A stretch of 64,000 nt of DNA from Saccharopolyspora kobensis (GTDB lineage: Bacteria > Actinomycetota > Actinomycetes > Mycobacteriales > Pseudonocardiaceae). Positions 32,601 through 40,013 of the stretch are shown here, piece by piece. The notes under the pieces are model-generated. The model had not been told where the DNA came from. It worked only from the letters and a program-made list of their open reading frames with translations, and made no database searches. The stretch covers positions 62,001 to 126,000 of the forward strand of contig NZ_FNVB01000012.1 of assembly GCF_900108315.1 (NCBI RefSeq). The letters run 5' to 3'. Within the stretch, counting starts at the first letter, position 1; each line of letters begins with the position of its first letter. Both the position numbers and the translations under genes were made by a program.

Positions 32601-34675
32601 CCCGCGGCGCGGTCGAAGCACTTCAGCGCCCCGTCCAGGTCGTAGGCGTACACCAGCTCCTCGCCGAGCAGGTAGGCCGCGCGCGGCGCGAGCTCCGGGT
32701 GGCCGCTGGCCATGGTGGTCCGGTAGAGCGCCTTGAGGTCCTCGTCGTGCCCGGCGATGCGGTAGAACATCGCGAGCTTGCCGAAGACCTCGCCCAGCAG
32801 CGACGGGTATCCCGCCGCCGCGGCCGTGGCGAACGCCGCGATCACGGCCTCCGGCTCGCCGTGCTCCACCAGCAGGTGGCCGAGCTGCGCGGCCGACCAC
32901 GGGAGCAGCATCGGGTGCCCGTCGGCGACGATCCGCTCCAGCAGCCGCACCGCGTCGTCGGCCCGGTGCTCGCGGACCAGCCAAGCGGCCAGCAGCTGAC
33001 CGGCCTTGGTCCGCACCAGCCGGTTCGGCGAGTCGGTCAGCGGGCCCAGCAGTTCCACCGCGGCGGTGACGTCCGAGGTCAGCAGCAACTCGGCCTGCAC
33101 CATCAGCGCCAGGTCGCGCACCTGCGGATCCTCGCCCGCCACGAGCCGGTCCAGCCCGCCGTCCTCGTTGTGCTCCAACCGGAAGAGCGCCTCCAGCACC
33201 GGGCCGCCGGCCGGCTCGTCGACGAGCGCACGGCGGAAGACCGCGTCCTGCACCAGCGAGACGTCCTCGGCCGCCGAAGCGCGCTGAAGGGTGCGGCGGG
33301 CCTGCTCGATCTCCCCGGAGACGGCCTCCAGCAGGCCGAGCGAGTTGGCCGCCATCACCGACCACATCCGCGCGTCCATGTCGATGACCTGCTGGTAGGC
33401 CAGGCGGGCGGCCTCCACGTCACCCGCGCCCGCGGCCTGGTGCGCCCGCATCGCGAGCTGCTTGGCGTCCTCGCCCGCCGGATCCTGCTGCGCGTCCATG
33501 ACGTCCACCATGGACAGTGCGAGTTCGGCCTGGTGCGCGACGCGCGGGTCCTCGGCCTGGGCGGCCCGGCGGAACGCCGCGATGGCCGCCTCCGCGTCAC
33601 CGTGCTCGTACTGCAACGCACCCAGGTTGTAGGCGGCCAGCGGTGCCTTGCCGGAATGCCCGGAGGCCTCGACGCGACCGAAGGTCTCGATCGCCCCGGC
33701 GATGTCGCCCTCGTCGCGCTGCAGCTCGGCCAGCACGCCCAGCGCCTCGACCGAGAAGTGCGGGTGCCGGGTGTTGATCACGCGCTGGTAGATCTCGCGC
33801 GCCTGGTCCGGCCGGCCCAGGGCGCGCAGCTGCATGCCGAGGTGGATCAGCGCGTGCAGCCGGATGTTGGGGCGCGGATCGTCGGCTGCCGACCGGAACG
33901 CCTCGGCCGCTGCCGCCGCGTCGCCGGAATCCTCCAGCACGCCGCCCAGCAGCACGTGGCCCCAGCCGAGGTGTTCGGGGTGGCGGTAGGAGATGATCCG
34001 CTCGGCCATCTGCCGGGCGATCACCTGATCGTCAGCGTGCAGCGCGTATAGCTTCGCGGCGCCCAGCGATCCGTAGTTCGGGTGCCCGCTGTCCAGCAGC
34101 CGCCGCAGGATCGGCTCGGCGTCGCGGTCGCGCCCCTGCTCCAGCAGCGAGCACGCCTGCTCGTAGGCGACCTGGAGGTACTGGTCGGTGGAGCGCTCCC
34201 CCGGCGCGGGCAGCTCCAGCTCGCCGGCGATCTCGACCACGCCGGGATCGCTGCTGGTCATCGCTCGCTCGCGCGCTTCCCTGGCGCCCTCGACATCGCC
34301 GAGCATGTGCAGCACCTGGGCCAGCAGCGCGTCGGCGCGGCCCGCGGCGTCCGGGTCGGCGCCCTCGGCGGCGAAGCGCAGCACGGCCTGGGCGGCGATC
34401 AGGTCGTCGGCGTCGAACAGCAGCAGGCCGAGGGAGATCGCGGCGAGCTGCGCGTAGATCGGGTGGCCGGAATCGATGGTCCGCTGGTGCATCGCGCGGG
34501 CCTGCTCGTGGTCGCCGCGCTCGTCGAGCAGCCCGCCGAGCAGGCAGGCGGCGTGCGCTGCGGCGTCGAAGTCGCCGTCGTCGAGGACGGTGCGCAACTC
34601 CTGCTCCGCGGCGGCGAGGTCACCGTTGCTCCACAGCCGCCGAGCCATGGTGACCCGCTGTTCCCACAGTGACAC
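29666..34675 (-). CDS. Giant tetratricopeptide-repeat protein (1669 aa)
   Basis: 1669 residues made almost wholly of TPR/SEL1-like repeats with a degenerate A-x-x-x-Y/F-x-x-A-I/R pattern (e.g. GDLAGARQAYERVLASGD, GDIAGAIETFGRVEASGH). At about 35 residues per unit this allows roughly 45 repeats. No signal peptide, membrane segment or catalytic domain was seen. GTG 34675 has GGAGG 6 nt upstream. Coding continuity over 5 kb with strong third-position GC supports a real gene. A cytoplasmic scaffold is likely; the partner is unknown. It is a single unit, convergent with the preceding small gene. Confidence 0.87.
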   Translation of the reverse strand: MSLWEQRVTMARRLWSNGDLAAAEQELRTVLDDGDFDAAAHAACLLGGLLDERGDHEQARAMHQRTIDSGHPIYAQLAAISLGLLLFDADDLIAAQAVLRFAAEGADPDAAGRADALLAQVLHMLGDVEGAREARERAMTSSDPGVVEIAGELELPAPGERSTDQYLQVAYEQACSLLEQGRDRDAEPILRRLLDSGHPNYGSLGAAKLYALHADDQVIARQMAERIISYRHPEHLGWGHVLLGGVLEDSGDAAAAAEAFRSAADDPRPNIRLHALIHLGMQLRALGRPDQAREIYQRVINTRHPHFSVEALGVLAELQRDEGDIAGAIETFGRVEASGHSGKAPLAAYNLGALQYEHGDAEAAIAAFRRAAQAEDPRVAHQAELALSMVDVMDAQQDPAGEDAKQLAMRAHQAAGAGDVEAARLAYQQVIDMDARMWSVMAANSLGLLEAVSGEIEQARRTLQRASAAEDVSLVQDAVFRRALVDEPAGGPVLEALFRLEHNEDGGLDRLVAGEDPQVRDLALMVQAELLLTSDVTAAVELLGPLTDSPNRLVRTKAGQLLAAWLVREHRADDAVRLLERIVADGHPMLLPWSAAQLGHLLVEHGEPEAVIAAFATAAAAGYPSLLGEVFGKLAMFYRIAGHDEDLKALYRTTMASGHPELAPRAAYLLGEELVYAYDLDGALKCFDRAAGTDSEVAGLAAFGAHAIRRDLDRSRAILTELDEVLLHNATELCMELARQSQANGDAEFAEWTLSLLAEAGDPDRRPEVLLYLGALRNESGDVAGAREAWEEAAREGVPDEVAIARCSIAELLQKDGDLDGAEAQLAEVAADDDTASAADAALRLGVLRDEREDFDGALEAFDRAASVGNEAEATLATAHTAALLAKRGEIDLAKEAYERAIASGVAEVRARAALELGNLLRDTGDEAGAKAAYEQALAFDDPEISPRVYQEMGAETAELRAYRLMAANDVEGAREAITEHFGSQRVADFWCAAWGDLAAAAQVLTEVTGDDLWTCTKLALDFGTSVEDPAEARAFFRMAADRGHPELAPMGLLRLGHLAEEQRENAIALTWYRRAVADSEPGAQAGVLLAQLLSRLNDVEGAKAASRRAFATGTSIPALDAGVLLGQLHHESGDPVEARRVWEQAEAAAESPEQFGDALHRRIAQIGETADESDELLHRASRSEHPSTAINAMLWLGERAVQADDLDAAVRWFGDAAELDVPEQSEAARSRLANMLLAQGDRDAARIEYERVSRSATPDIAARGELGIGMIRHEEGDLPGAVAAYVKAASHAVHEGLAEDAVHGARVVLEQQHSGGDHRSAADTLRRLAEVVPERDVAEWAYEAGTEFLGAEDTDSALVYLRCAVEIGAPEPEPAAVLALGETLQRREDLAGARQAYERVLASGDERSAALAKYRLVALLGEDDPAAAEELMQRPDEVLNPAMKLMLGLKRQDEGDASGAIEMFREAADTADEQFSPMAVYALAQSLRREGEVEQARETYRKLVEAAPHDHYAGQALLELAAIAYHAEDDEEARAWNVRAWESDDPDLSAKAAMNLGLIAKRRRDVDAATPWFQALIDLGHPSAALAAAHLAELHYWREEHAEAARHYGYTLANTEDSELIAEAAYRVGEFHYQRGDHAAAREFLDRAVRTEDEAFAAQANTLLARLG

Positions 34676-34851
34676 GCCGTGCCTCCGATCAGGTGATCAT
34701 CGATCGCGGCGAGGATATCGGTCCGCCACGTCAGGAACGGCCCGCTCCCCTGAATCGAAACCCCGGGGGAACAACATCCGGACAGCAGGCGACGGATACC
34801 CGCCGGAGACCACAGGAGTCCACAAAGGACACGAAGCACCTCGGGACGGCG

Positions 34852-34931
34852 CTTTGCGCTGGTGATCGCCCGTGAGCGGTTTGGGGCGCTATGGCACCCC
34901 AAAGCACTCACGGCATCTGACCAGCACAAAG
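34852..34931. repeat. Family A palindrome, copy 4
   Basis: 80 bp. Core CCGTGAGCGGTTTGGGGC/CCCCAAAGCACTCACGG at 34870-34913. Outer arms CTTTG-GCTGGT/ACCAGC-CAAAG. It lies upstream of the TPR gene and downstream of the GH25 gene. Confidence 0.8.
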
Positions 34932-34966
34932 GAGCAGGCCGCCCGCTTTCGCGGACGGCCTGCTCC
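34931..34966 (-). terminator. Terminator hairpin after the GH25 gene
   Basis: GGAGCAGGCCG.CCG/CGG.CGGCCTGCTCC stem with a CTTTCG loop, 30 bp past the GH25 stop. The rest of the gap 34676-34996 holds only the family A repeat and the TPR gene's leader; no further gene was seen. Confidence 0.7.
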
Positions 34967-34996
34967 CGTCGAAATTCCGCGGCGCGAACGCCGGGG

Positions 34997-36178
34997 TCAG
35001 CGAGCCAGCTTCTCCAGGCGGGCCATGCCCTCCTTGAACTGGTTCAGGTCGGTGCTGCCGTTGATCCCGGCAACACTGCCCTCGTCGGTGTACTGCCAGA
35101 AGTGCCAGTTGCTGAAGCCGTTGGGCACCGACGGGCTGTCCACACCGTAGGACGCCAGCCACAGCGGGTGTCCGTCGAAGGTGTTGGTGCCGCCCATGCA
35201 CTCCCGCCAGAAGGACGGGTTCGCGTAGATGATCGGCTCCTTGCCGGTGCGCTCCTTGACCTTGTCGTTGAACGTCTTGGTCCACTGGTGCATCTGGTCG
35301 ACCGACATCCCGTAGCAGCCGCCCGAGTTCGGGTCGACCTCCAGGTCCAGCACCGGCGGCAGGGTCTTGCCGTCGGACTGGTAGTCGGCCACGTCCAGGA
35401 ACCGGTTGGCCTGCTCCTCGGCGGAGGAGGAGCTCGGCCGCGCGAAGTGGTAGGCGCCCGCGATCAGCCCGGCGTCCTTGGCGCCGTGGTACTGCTCGCT
35501 GTACCGGGGGTTGGTGAAGCTGGTGCCGTCGGTGGCCAGCACGAAGGTGAACTTCTTGCCGTCCGCGGCGACCTTGCTCCAGTCGATGGGCCCGTTGTGG
35601 TTGGACACGTCGATGCCTTCGACCGGCGGGCCGAGCGGGGCCTCCGGCTCGGGCGCCGCGGCCTGCGGCTCCACCGGCGGCGGGGGCGGCTGCTGCTGGA
35701 GCGTCGCGTGCTGCTCCAGCGCGGCCTGCTGCTCGGGGGCCGGAGCGGCCTGCTGCTCGGGGATCGAAGCGGCCATCGCGGCCTCCTCGACCTCGGGCTG
35801 GCTCGGGCCGGCGACGGCGGTGCCGATCACCAGGCCCACCACGCCGACGGCCGCGACCGCGGCACCGGCCTGCATCGAACGGGTCCGCGAGGCCCGCACG
35901 ACGGGCTCGGGAAGCTTGTCCTGAACCGCGGCCACGTGCGGCGCAACCCTCTCCCGGAAGCGCCGCACCACCGGTGCGTCCTGGACCCGCCGCAGCAGCG
36001 GAGCCAGCCACCGCAGCACGCGCTCGACCAGCGGCGCCAGCCACGCGCGGACGCGGTCCGCGGCGGTGCGAAGCGCCTGGTCGGCCCGGTGGGCCGCAGA
36101 GGTGGACGCCTGCTTCGGGGTGGAAGCGTTGTCGTGGTTTTCGGGGGTTCTCGGTTGGTCGGGGGTTTCGGGGTTCAC
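34997..36178 (-). CDS. Membrane-anchored GH25 muramidase
   Basis: 393 residues from GTG 36178. A helical, charged cytoplasmic region of about 100 residues comes first, then one transmembrane segment (about 103-123, MQAGAAVAAVGVVGLVIGTA). A Gln/Pro-rich linker follows (130-185), then a GH25 lysozyme domain (187-393) with GIDVSNHNG (Asp190) and the catalytic DLE motif (Asp278, Glu280). The topology is type II, with the hydrolase outside, cutting beta-1,4 bonds of peptidoglycan. GH25 enzymes usually have a cleavable signal; the long cytoplasmic extension is unusual. Confidence 0.87.
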   Translation of the reverse strand: MNPETPDQPRTPENHDNASTPKQASTSAAHRADQALRTAADRVRAWLAPLVERVLRWLAPLLRRVQDAPVVRRFRERVAPHVAAVQDKLPEPVVRASRTRSMQAGAAVAAVGVVGLVIGTAVAGPSQPEVEEAAMAASIPEQQAAPAPEQQAALEQHATLQQQPPPPPVEPQAAAPEPEAPLGPPVEGIDVSNHNGPIDWSKVAADGKKFTFVLATDGTSFTNPRYSEQYHGAKDAGLIAGAYHFARPSSSSAEEQANRFLDVADYQSDGKTLPPVLDLEVDPNSGGCYGMSVDQMHQWTKTFNDKVKERTGKEPIIYANPSFWRECMGGTNTFDGHPLWLASYGVDSPSVPNGFSNWHFWQYTDEGSVAGINGSTDLNQFKEGMARLEKLAR

Positions 36179-36364
36179 GAGACACCACACTCCAGCACGG
36201 AGCGTGTACGTGCATCGCGGTTTGTACGTGCCCGGGTACCTAGATTAACCCCATCGAGCTACAGCACCCGCATAATCCGTCACGATTAGTGACGCCAGCG
36301 GGTCACGGCCCGAAGCCAGAGCGGCCCGCGTCACAAGCGCCGCACCGAGGAGATGATCGAGCCC

Positions 36365-37062
36365 ATGAACCTACCGGACCGGATCCGCGCACACGTCGAG
36401 GAGCTCCGCTCCGCACCCGACATCGTCGTGACCACCTGCGACATCGGGTCCGGCCCGCCCCGGGAGCTCTCGGCCGACGACGTCGACCTGATCAGCGACC
36501 GCTGGGGAGCCGACGCCGTCGACGGCACCCGCGACTACCTGCTCAACACCGATCGCATCCACCTCTCCTGGCACTCCGTCGCCCACTACGTCCACGGCGA
36601 GTTCGCGCTCACGGACCTCCGCAGCTGCATGACAGGCTGGATCGTGGAGGTCGAGGACGAGCGGCTCGCCCCGGAGAAGCAGGAGCTGCTGTGGGAGCTG
36701 AAGGGGCTGGAGGAGGGCCCGGCTCGGGCAAGCTCACCGCGCTGCGAGCGACCAACGACGAGCTGTGGTTCTACGACATGACCAAGGCCCGGCTGGAGCG
36801 GCTGGCCCTGGACTTCCAGTCGTACGTCGACAACCTGCTCCTGCTGAAGGGAGCACCGAACTGGCAGTACCTCTTCGCCGACGTCGACCTCTGCGACGAC
36901 GAGTTCACGACCAGGGTCGCCCAGCTGGACCGCGCGCTCGAAGCGCTTCCCGTCCTGTTCCCCGACCACGACTACAGCCGCCTGCAGGCGCGCTACGAGG
37001 AGCGCTGCTCCGGCTCACCGGTCTTCCGCCGCCACAAGAGCCCCTGGACGCCCCAGCCGTGA
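36365..37062 (+). pseudogene. Frameshifted cytosolic protein gene
   Basis: The N-terminal part reads in one frame from ATG 36365 (GAGGAG at 36347-36352) to about 36715. The rest, from about 36718 (GSGKLTALRATNDELWFYD) to 37062, is in another frame. A single missing base in the run GGAGGGCCCGG near 36710-36730 explains the break; without repair the first part ends at 36781. The joined product would be about 232 residues, rich in Asp/Glu and Trp, with a SMI1/KNR4-like feel, but no family is certain. Recent inactivation or sequencing error are both possible. Confidence 0.65.
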
Positions 37063-37223
37063 CCCATCGCCGTTGAACGGCGGCGGGCCGAGACCTGGAG
37101 CGATACCGCAGGCGAGCCGCATCCCGACACGCCGACGCGAGCGCCCACGTAGCCTGCGGGCGCGGTCCGGCAGAATGTCCGGTCGGATCTGGCGAAGATC
37201 GCAGAGAAGGCGGAATCAACATC

Positions 37224-39599
37224 GTGACGACTGTTCATCAGAAGATCGCCGAGGAGCTCGGCGTCCGCGAGCGCCAAGTGCAGTCGGCCGTCGAGCTGCT
37301 CGACGGCGGGTCGACTGTGCCGTTCATCGCCCGCTACCGGAAGGAAGCGACCGGCGCCCTCGACGACGCCCAGCTGCGCACGCTCGAAGAGCGGCTGCGC
37401 TACCTGCGCGAACTCGAAGAGCGGCGCAGCACGGTGTTGGAGTCGATCAGCTCCCAGGGCAAGCTGACCGACGAGCTGGCGGCGCAGATCAACGCGGCCG
37501 ACTCCAAGGCCCGGTTGGAGGACATCTACCTCCCGTACAAGCCCAAGCGCCGCACCAAGGCCCAGATCGCCATCGAGGCGGGCCTGGAGCCGCTGGCCGA
37601 CCAGCTGCTGAGCGACCCGAGCAACGACCCGCAGCAGACCGCGGCCGGTTTCGTCGACGCCGACAAGGGCGTCGCCGACGCGCAGGCCGCGCTGGACGGC
37701 GCCCGGTCGATCCTGGTGGAGCGCTTCTCCGAGGACGCCGACCTGATCGGCGAGCTGCGCGAGAAGGTCTGGACGCGCGGCCGCGTGGTCTCCAAGGTCC
37801 GCGAGGGCAAGGAGGAGGACGGCGCGAAGTTCGCCGACTACTTCGAGTTCTCCGAGTCCTTCACCGACCTGCCCTCGCACCGCATCCTGGCGCTGTTCCG
37901 CGGCGAGAACGAGGAGGCGCTGGAGCTGTCCCTGGAGCCCGACGACGGTTCCGAGCAGGTCGGCCCGACCGACTACGAGCTGCGCATCGCCCAGCAGTTC
38001 GGCATCGTCGACCAGGGCCGCCCGGCGGACAAGTGGCTGTCGGACGTGGTCCGCTGGGCGTGGCGGACCCGCATCCTGACGCGCCTGAGCGTGGACGTGC
38101 GGCTGCGGATGCGCCAGCACGCCGAGGACGAGGCGGTCCGGGTGTTCGCCGCCAACCTCCGCGACCTGCTGCTGGCCGCGCCCGCGGGCTCGCGCGCCAC
38201 GATGGGCCTGGACCCGGGTTACCGGACCGGCGTGAAGGTCGCGGTCGTGGACGGCACCGGAAAGGTGGTGGCCACCGACACGATCTACCCGCACCAGCCG
38301 CAGCGGCAGTGGGACCAGTCGCTGGCCAAGCTGGCCGCGCTGGCCAAGGCGCACAGCGTGGACCTGATCGCGATCGGCAACGGCACGGCCTCCCGCGAGA
38401 CCGACAAGCTGGCCGGCGAGCTGATCAGCCAGAACCCGGACCTGAAGCTCACCAAGATCTCGGTCTCCGAGGCGGGCGCGTCGGTGTACTCGGCCTCGGC
38501 CTACGCCTCGCGCGAGCTGCCGGACCTGGACGTCTCGCTGCGCGGTGCGGTGTCGATCGCCCGCCGCCTGCAGGACCCGCTGGCGGAGCTGGTGAAGATC
38601 GACCCGAAGTCGATCGGCGTCGGCCAGTACCAGCACGACGTGTCGGAGACGAAGCTGTCGCGCTCGCTGGACGCGGTGGTCGAGGACTGCGTGAACGCGG
38701 TCGGCGTGGACGTCAACACGGCCTCGGCTCCGCTGCTGACCCGCGTGTCGGGCATCAGCGAGTCGCTGGCGGCCAACATCGTCGCGCACCGCGACACCAA
38801 CGGCCCGTTCCGCACCCGCCAGACCCTCAAGGACGTGGCCCGACTGGGCCCGAAGGCCTTCGAGCAGTGCGCGGGCTTCCTCCGCATCCCGGACGGTGAC
38901 GACCCGCTGGACTCCTCGGCGGTGCACCCGGAGGCCTACCCGGTGGTGCAGCGGATCATGAGCAGCACCAGCACCGAGATCCGCGAGCTGATCGGCAACA
39001 CCCGGGTGCTGAAGTCGTTGCAGCCCAAGGACTTCGTGGATGAGAACTTCGGTCTGCCGACGGTGACCGACATCCTCGCCGAGCTCGACAAGCCGGGCCG
39101 CGACCCGCGCCCGGAGTTCAAGACGGCGACCTTCGCCGACGGCGTGGAGAAGATCGTCGACCTCAAGCCGGGCATGACCTTGGAAGGCGTGGTCACCAAC
39201 GTGGCGGCCTTCGGCGCCTTCGTGGACGTCGGCGTCCACCAGGACGGCCTGGTCCACGTCTCGGCGATGTCGAAGAACTTCGTCAACGACCCCCACGACG
39301 TGGTCAAGTCCGGCGACATCGTCCGAGTCAAGGTCCTCGACGTCGACATCCCCCGCAAGCGAATCTCCCTGACCCTCCGCCTCGACGACGAGCCGGGCGC
39401 GGGCGGCAAGCCGGAGCGAGACGCCAACCGCGGCGGCGGCCGAGCCCAGGGCGGCGGCAACCGCAACGGCGGAGGCCGAGGCGGCAAGGGCGGCCAGAAC
39501 CGCAACGGAGGCCAGGGCCGCGGCGGTCAGCGCCAGCGCGACAACGCCCCGACCGGAGCAATGGCAGACGCCCTCCGCAAGGCAGGCTTCGGGAAGTGA
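37224..39599 (+). CDS. tex: Transcription accessory protein Tex with Gly/Arg/Asn-rich tail
   Basis: 791 residues. Tex N-terminal helical region (VPFIARYRKEATGALDD), YqgF-like RNase H fold (TMGLDPGYRTGVKVAVVDGTG, about 327 on), helix-hairpin-helix (VDVNTASAPLLTRVSGIS) and S1 RNA-binding domain (GMTLEGVVTNVAAFGAFVDVG). The last ~70 residues form a GGGR/GGNRN/GRGG low-complexity tail, absent from many Tex proteins. Tex binds nucleic acid and promotes transcription and RNA turnover. Start GTG 37224. A strong terminator follows. Confidence 0.93.
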   Translation: MTTVHQKIAEELGVRERQVQSAVELLDGGSTVPFIARYRKEATGALDDAQLRTLEERLRYLRELEERRSTVLESISSQGKLTDELAAQINAADSKARLEDIYLPYKPKRRTKAQIAIEAGLEPLADQLLSDPSNDPQQTAAGFVDADKGVADAQAALDGARSILVERFSEDADLIGELREKVWTRGRVVSKVREGKEEDGAKFADYFEFSESFTDLPSHRILALFRGENEEALELSLEPDDGSEQVGPTDYELRIAQQFGIVDQGRPADKWLSDVVRWAWRTRILTRLSVDVRLRMRQHAEDEAVRVFAANLRDLLLAAPAGSRATMGLDPGYRTGVKVAVVDGTGKVVATDTIYPHQPQRQWDQSLAKLAALAKAHSVDLIAIGNGTASRETDKLAGELISQNPDLKLTKISVSEAGASVYSASAYASRELPDLDVSLRGAVSIARRLQDPLAELVKIDPKSIGVGQYQHDVSETKLSRSLDAVVEDCVNAVGVDVNTASAPLLTRVSGISESLAANIVAHRDTNGPFRTRQTLKDVARLGPKAFEQCAGFLRIPDGDDPLDSSAVHPEAYPVVQRIMSSTSTEIRELIGNTRVLKSLQPKDFVDENFGLPTVTDILAELDKPGRDPRPEFKTATFADGVEKIVDLKPGMTLEGVVTNVAAFGAFVDVGVHQDGLVHVSAMSKNFVNDPHDVVKSGDIVRVKVLDVDIPRKRISLTLRLDDEPGAGGKPERDANRGGGRAQGGGNRNGGGRGGKGGQNRNGGQGRGGQRQRDNAPTGAMADALRKAGFGK

Positions 39600-39605
39600 T
39601 CTGAC

Positions 39606-39648
39606 CGAAGGGCGCCTTGACCAGCACAACCGGTCAAGGCGCCCTTCG
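39606..39648 (+). terminator. Rho-independent-type terminator after tex
   Basis: A 17-bp stem (CGAAGGGCGCCTTGACC with its inverse) closes a 9-nt loop seven bases after the tex stop. It also lies next to the convergent immunity gene stop at 39678. Confidence 0.8.
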
Positions 39649-39677
39649 TCTTGCGGGTGCCCAGTGGACTTCCGGGC

Positions 39678-40007
39678 TCAGCCCGGCTGAATGCGACCCC
39701 AGTTTTCGAGGATCTTCGTGACCCGAGGAGCCAGCTCAGGCCACCTCTCCGCAGCCGCTCCCAACTCTGTTTCCAGTTCCTCGCGGGTGTTGAAGAGAAA
39801 CACCTCGGACACGCTCAACGCCGCATCGGCACGGCGAAAATCGCTACCTCGAACCCACTCGCGGCAGACCTCCAGCAGATCGCTGCCGTTGTCATCGGTC
39901 AAGTAGATCAGCTGGTCGAGAACGTCCCCGAGCGCTGATCCGGGCAGACCGGCGTGCAATCGGTCGGCCAAGCCGTTCATGATGTTTCGCATCGATTCGA
40001 CAGACAT
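39678..40007 (-). CDS. Putative immunity protein of the RHS toxin
   Basis: 109 residues, acidic and helical, no signal peptide. ATG 40007 lies 6 nt after the stop of the RHS toxin gene, the usual place of a cognate immunity gene in polymorphic toxin loci. Sequence features include DQLIYLTDDNGSDLLEVCREW and SVSEVFLFNTREELETEL. I do not recognise the immunity family. It would be expected to bind and block the methyltransferase-like C-terminal domain of the preceding protein. Assignment is by position, not homology. Confidence 0.7.
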   Translation of the reverse strand: MSVESMRNIMNGLADRLHAGLPGSALGDVLDQLIYLTDDNGSDLLEVCREWVRGSDFRRADAALSVSEVFLFNTREELETELGAAAERWPELAPRVTKILENWGRIQPG

Positions 40008-40013
40008 GCCGTT

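Noticed and set aside
36700..36790. Programmed frameshift
   Set aside because: No slippery heptamer or clear downstream structure; a single lost base is simpler.
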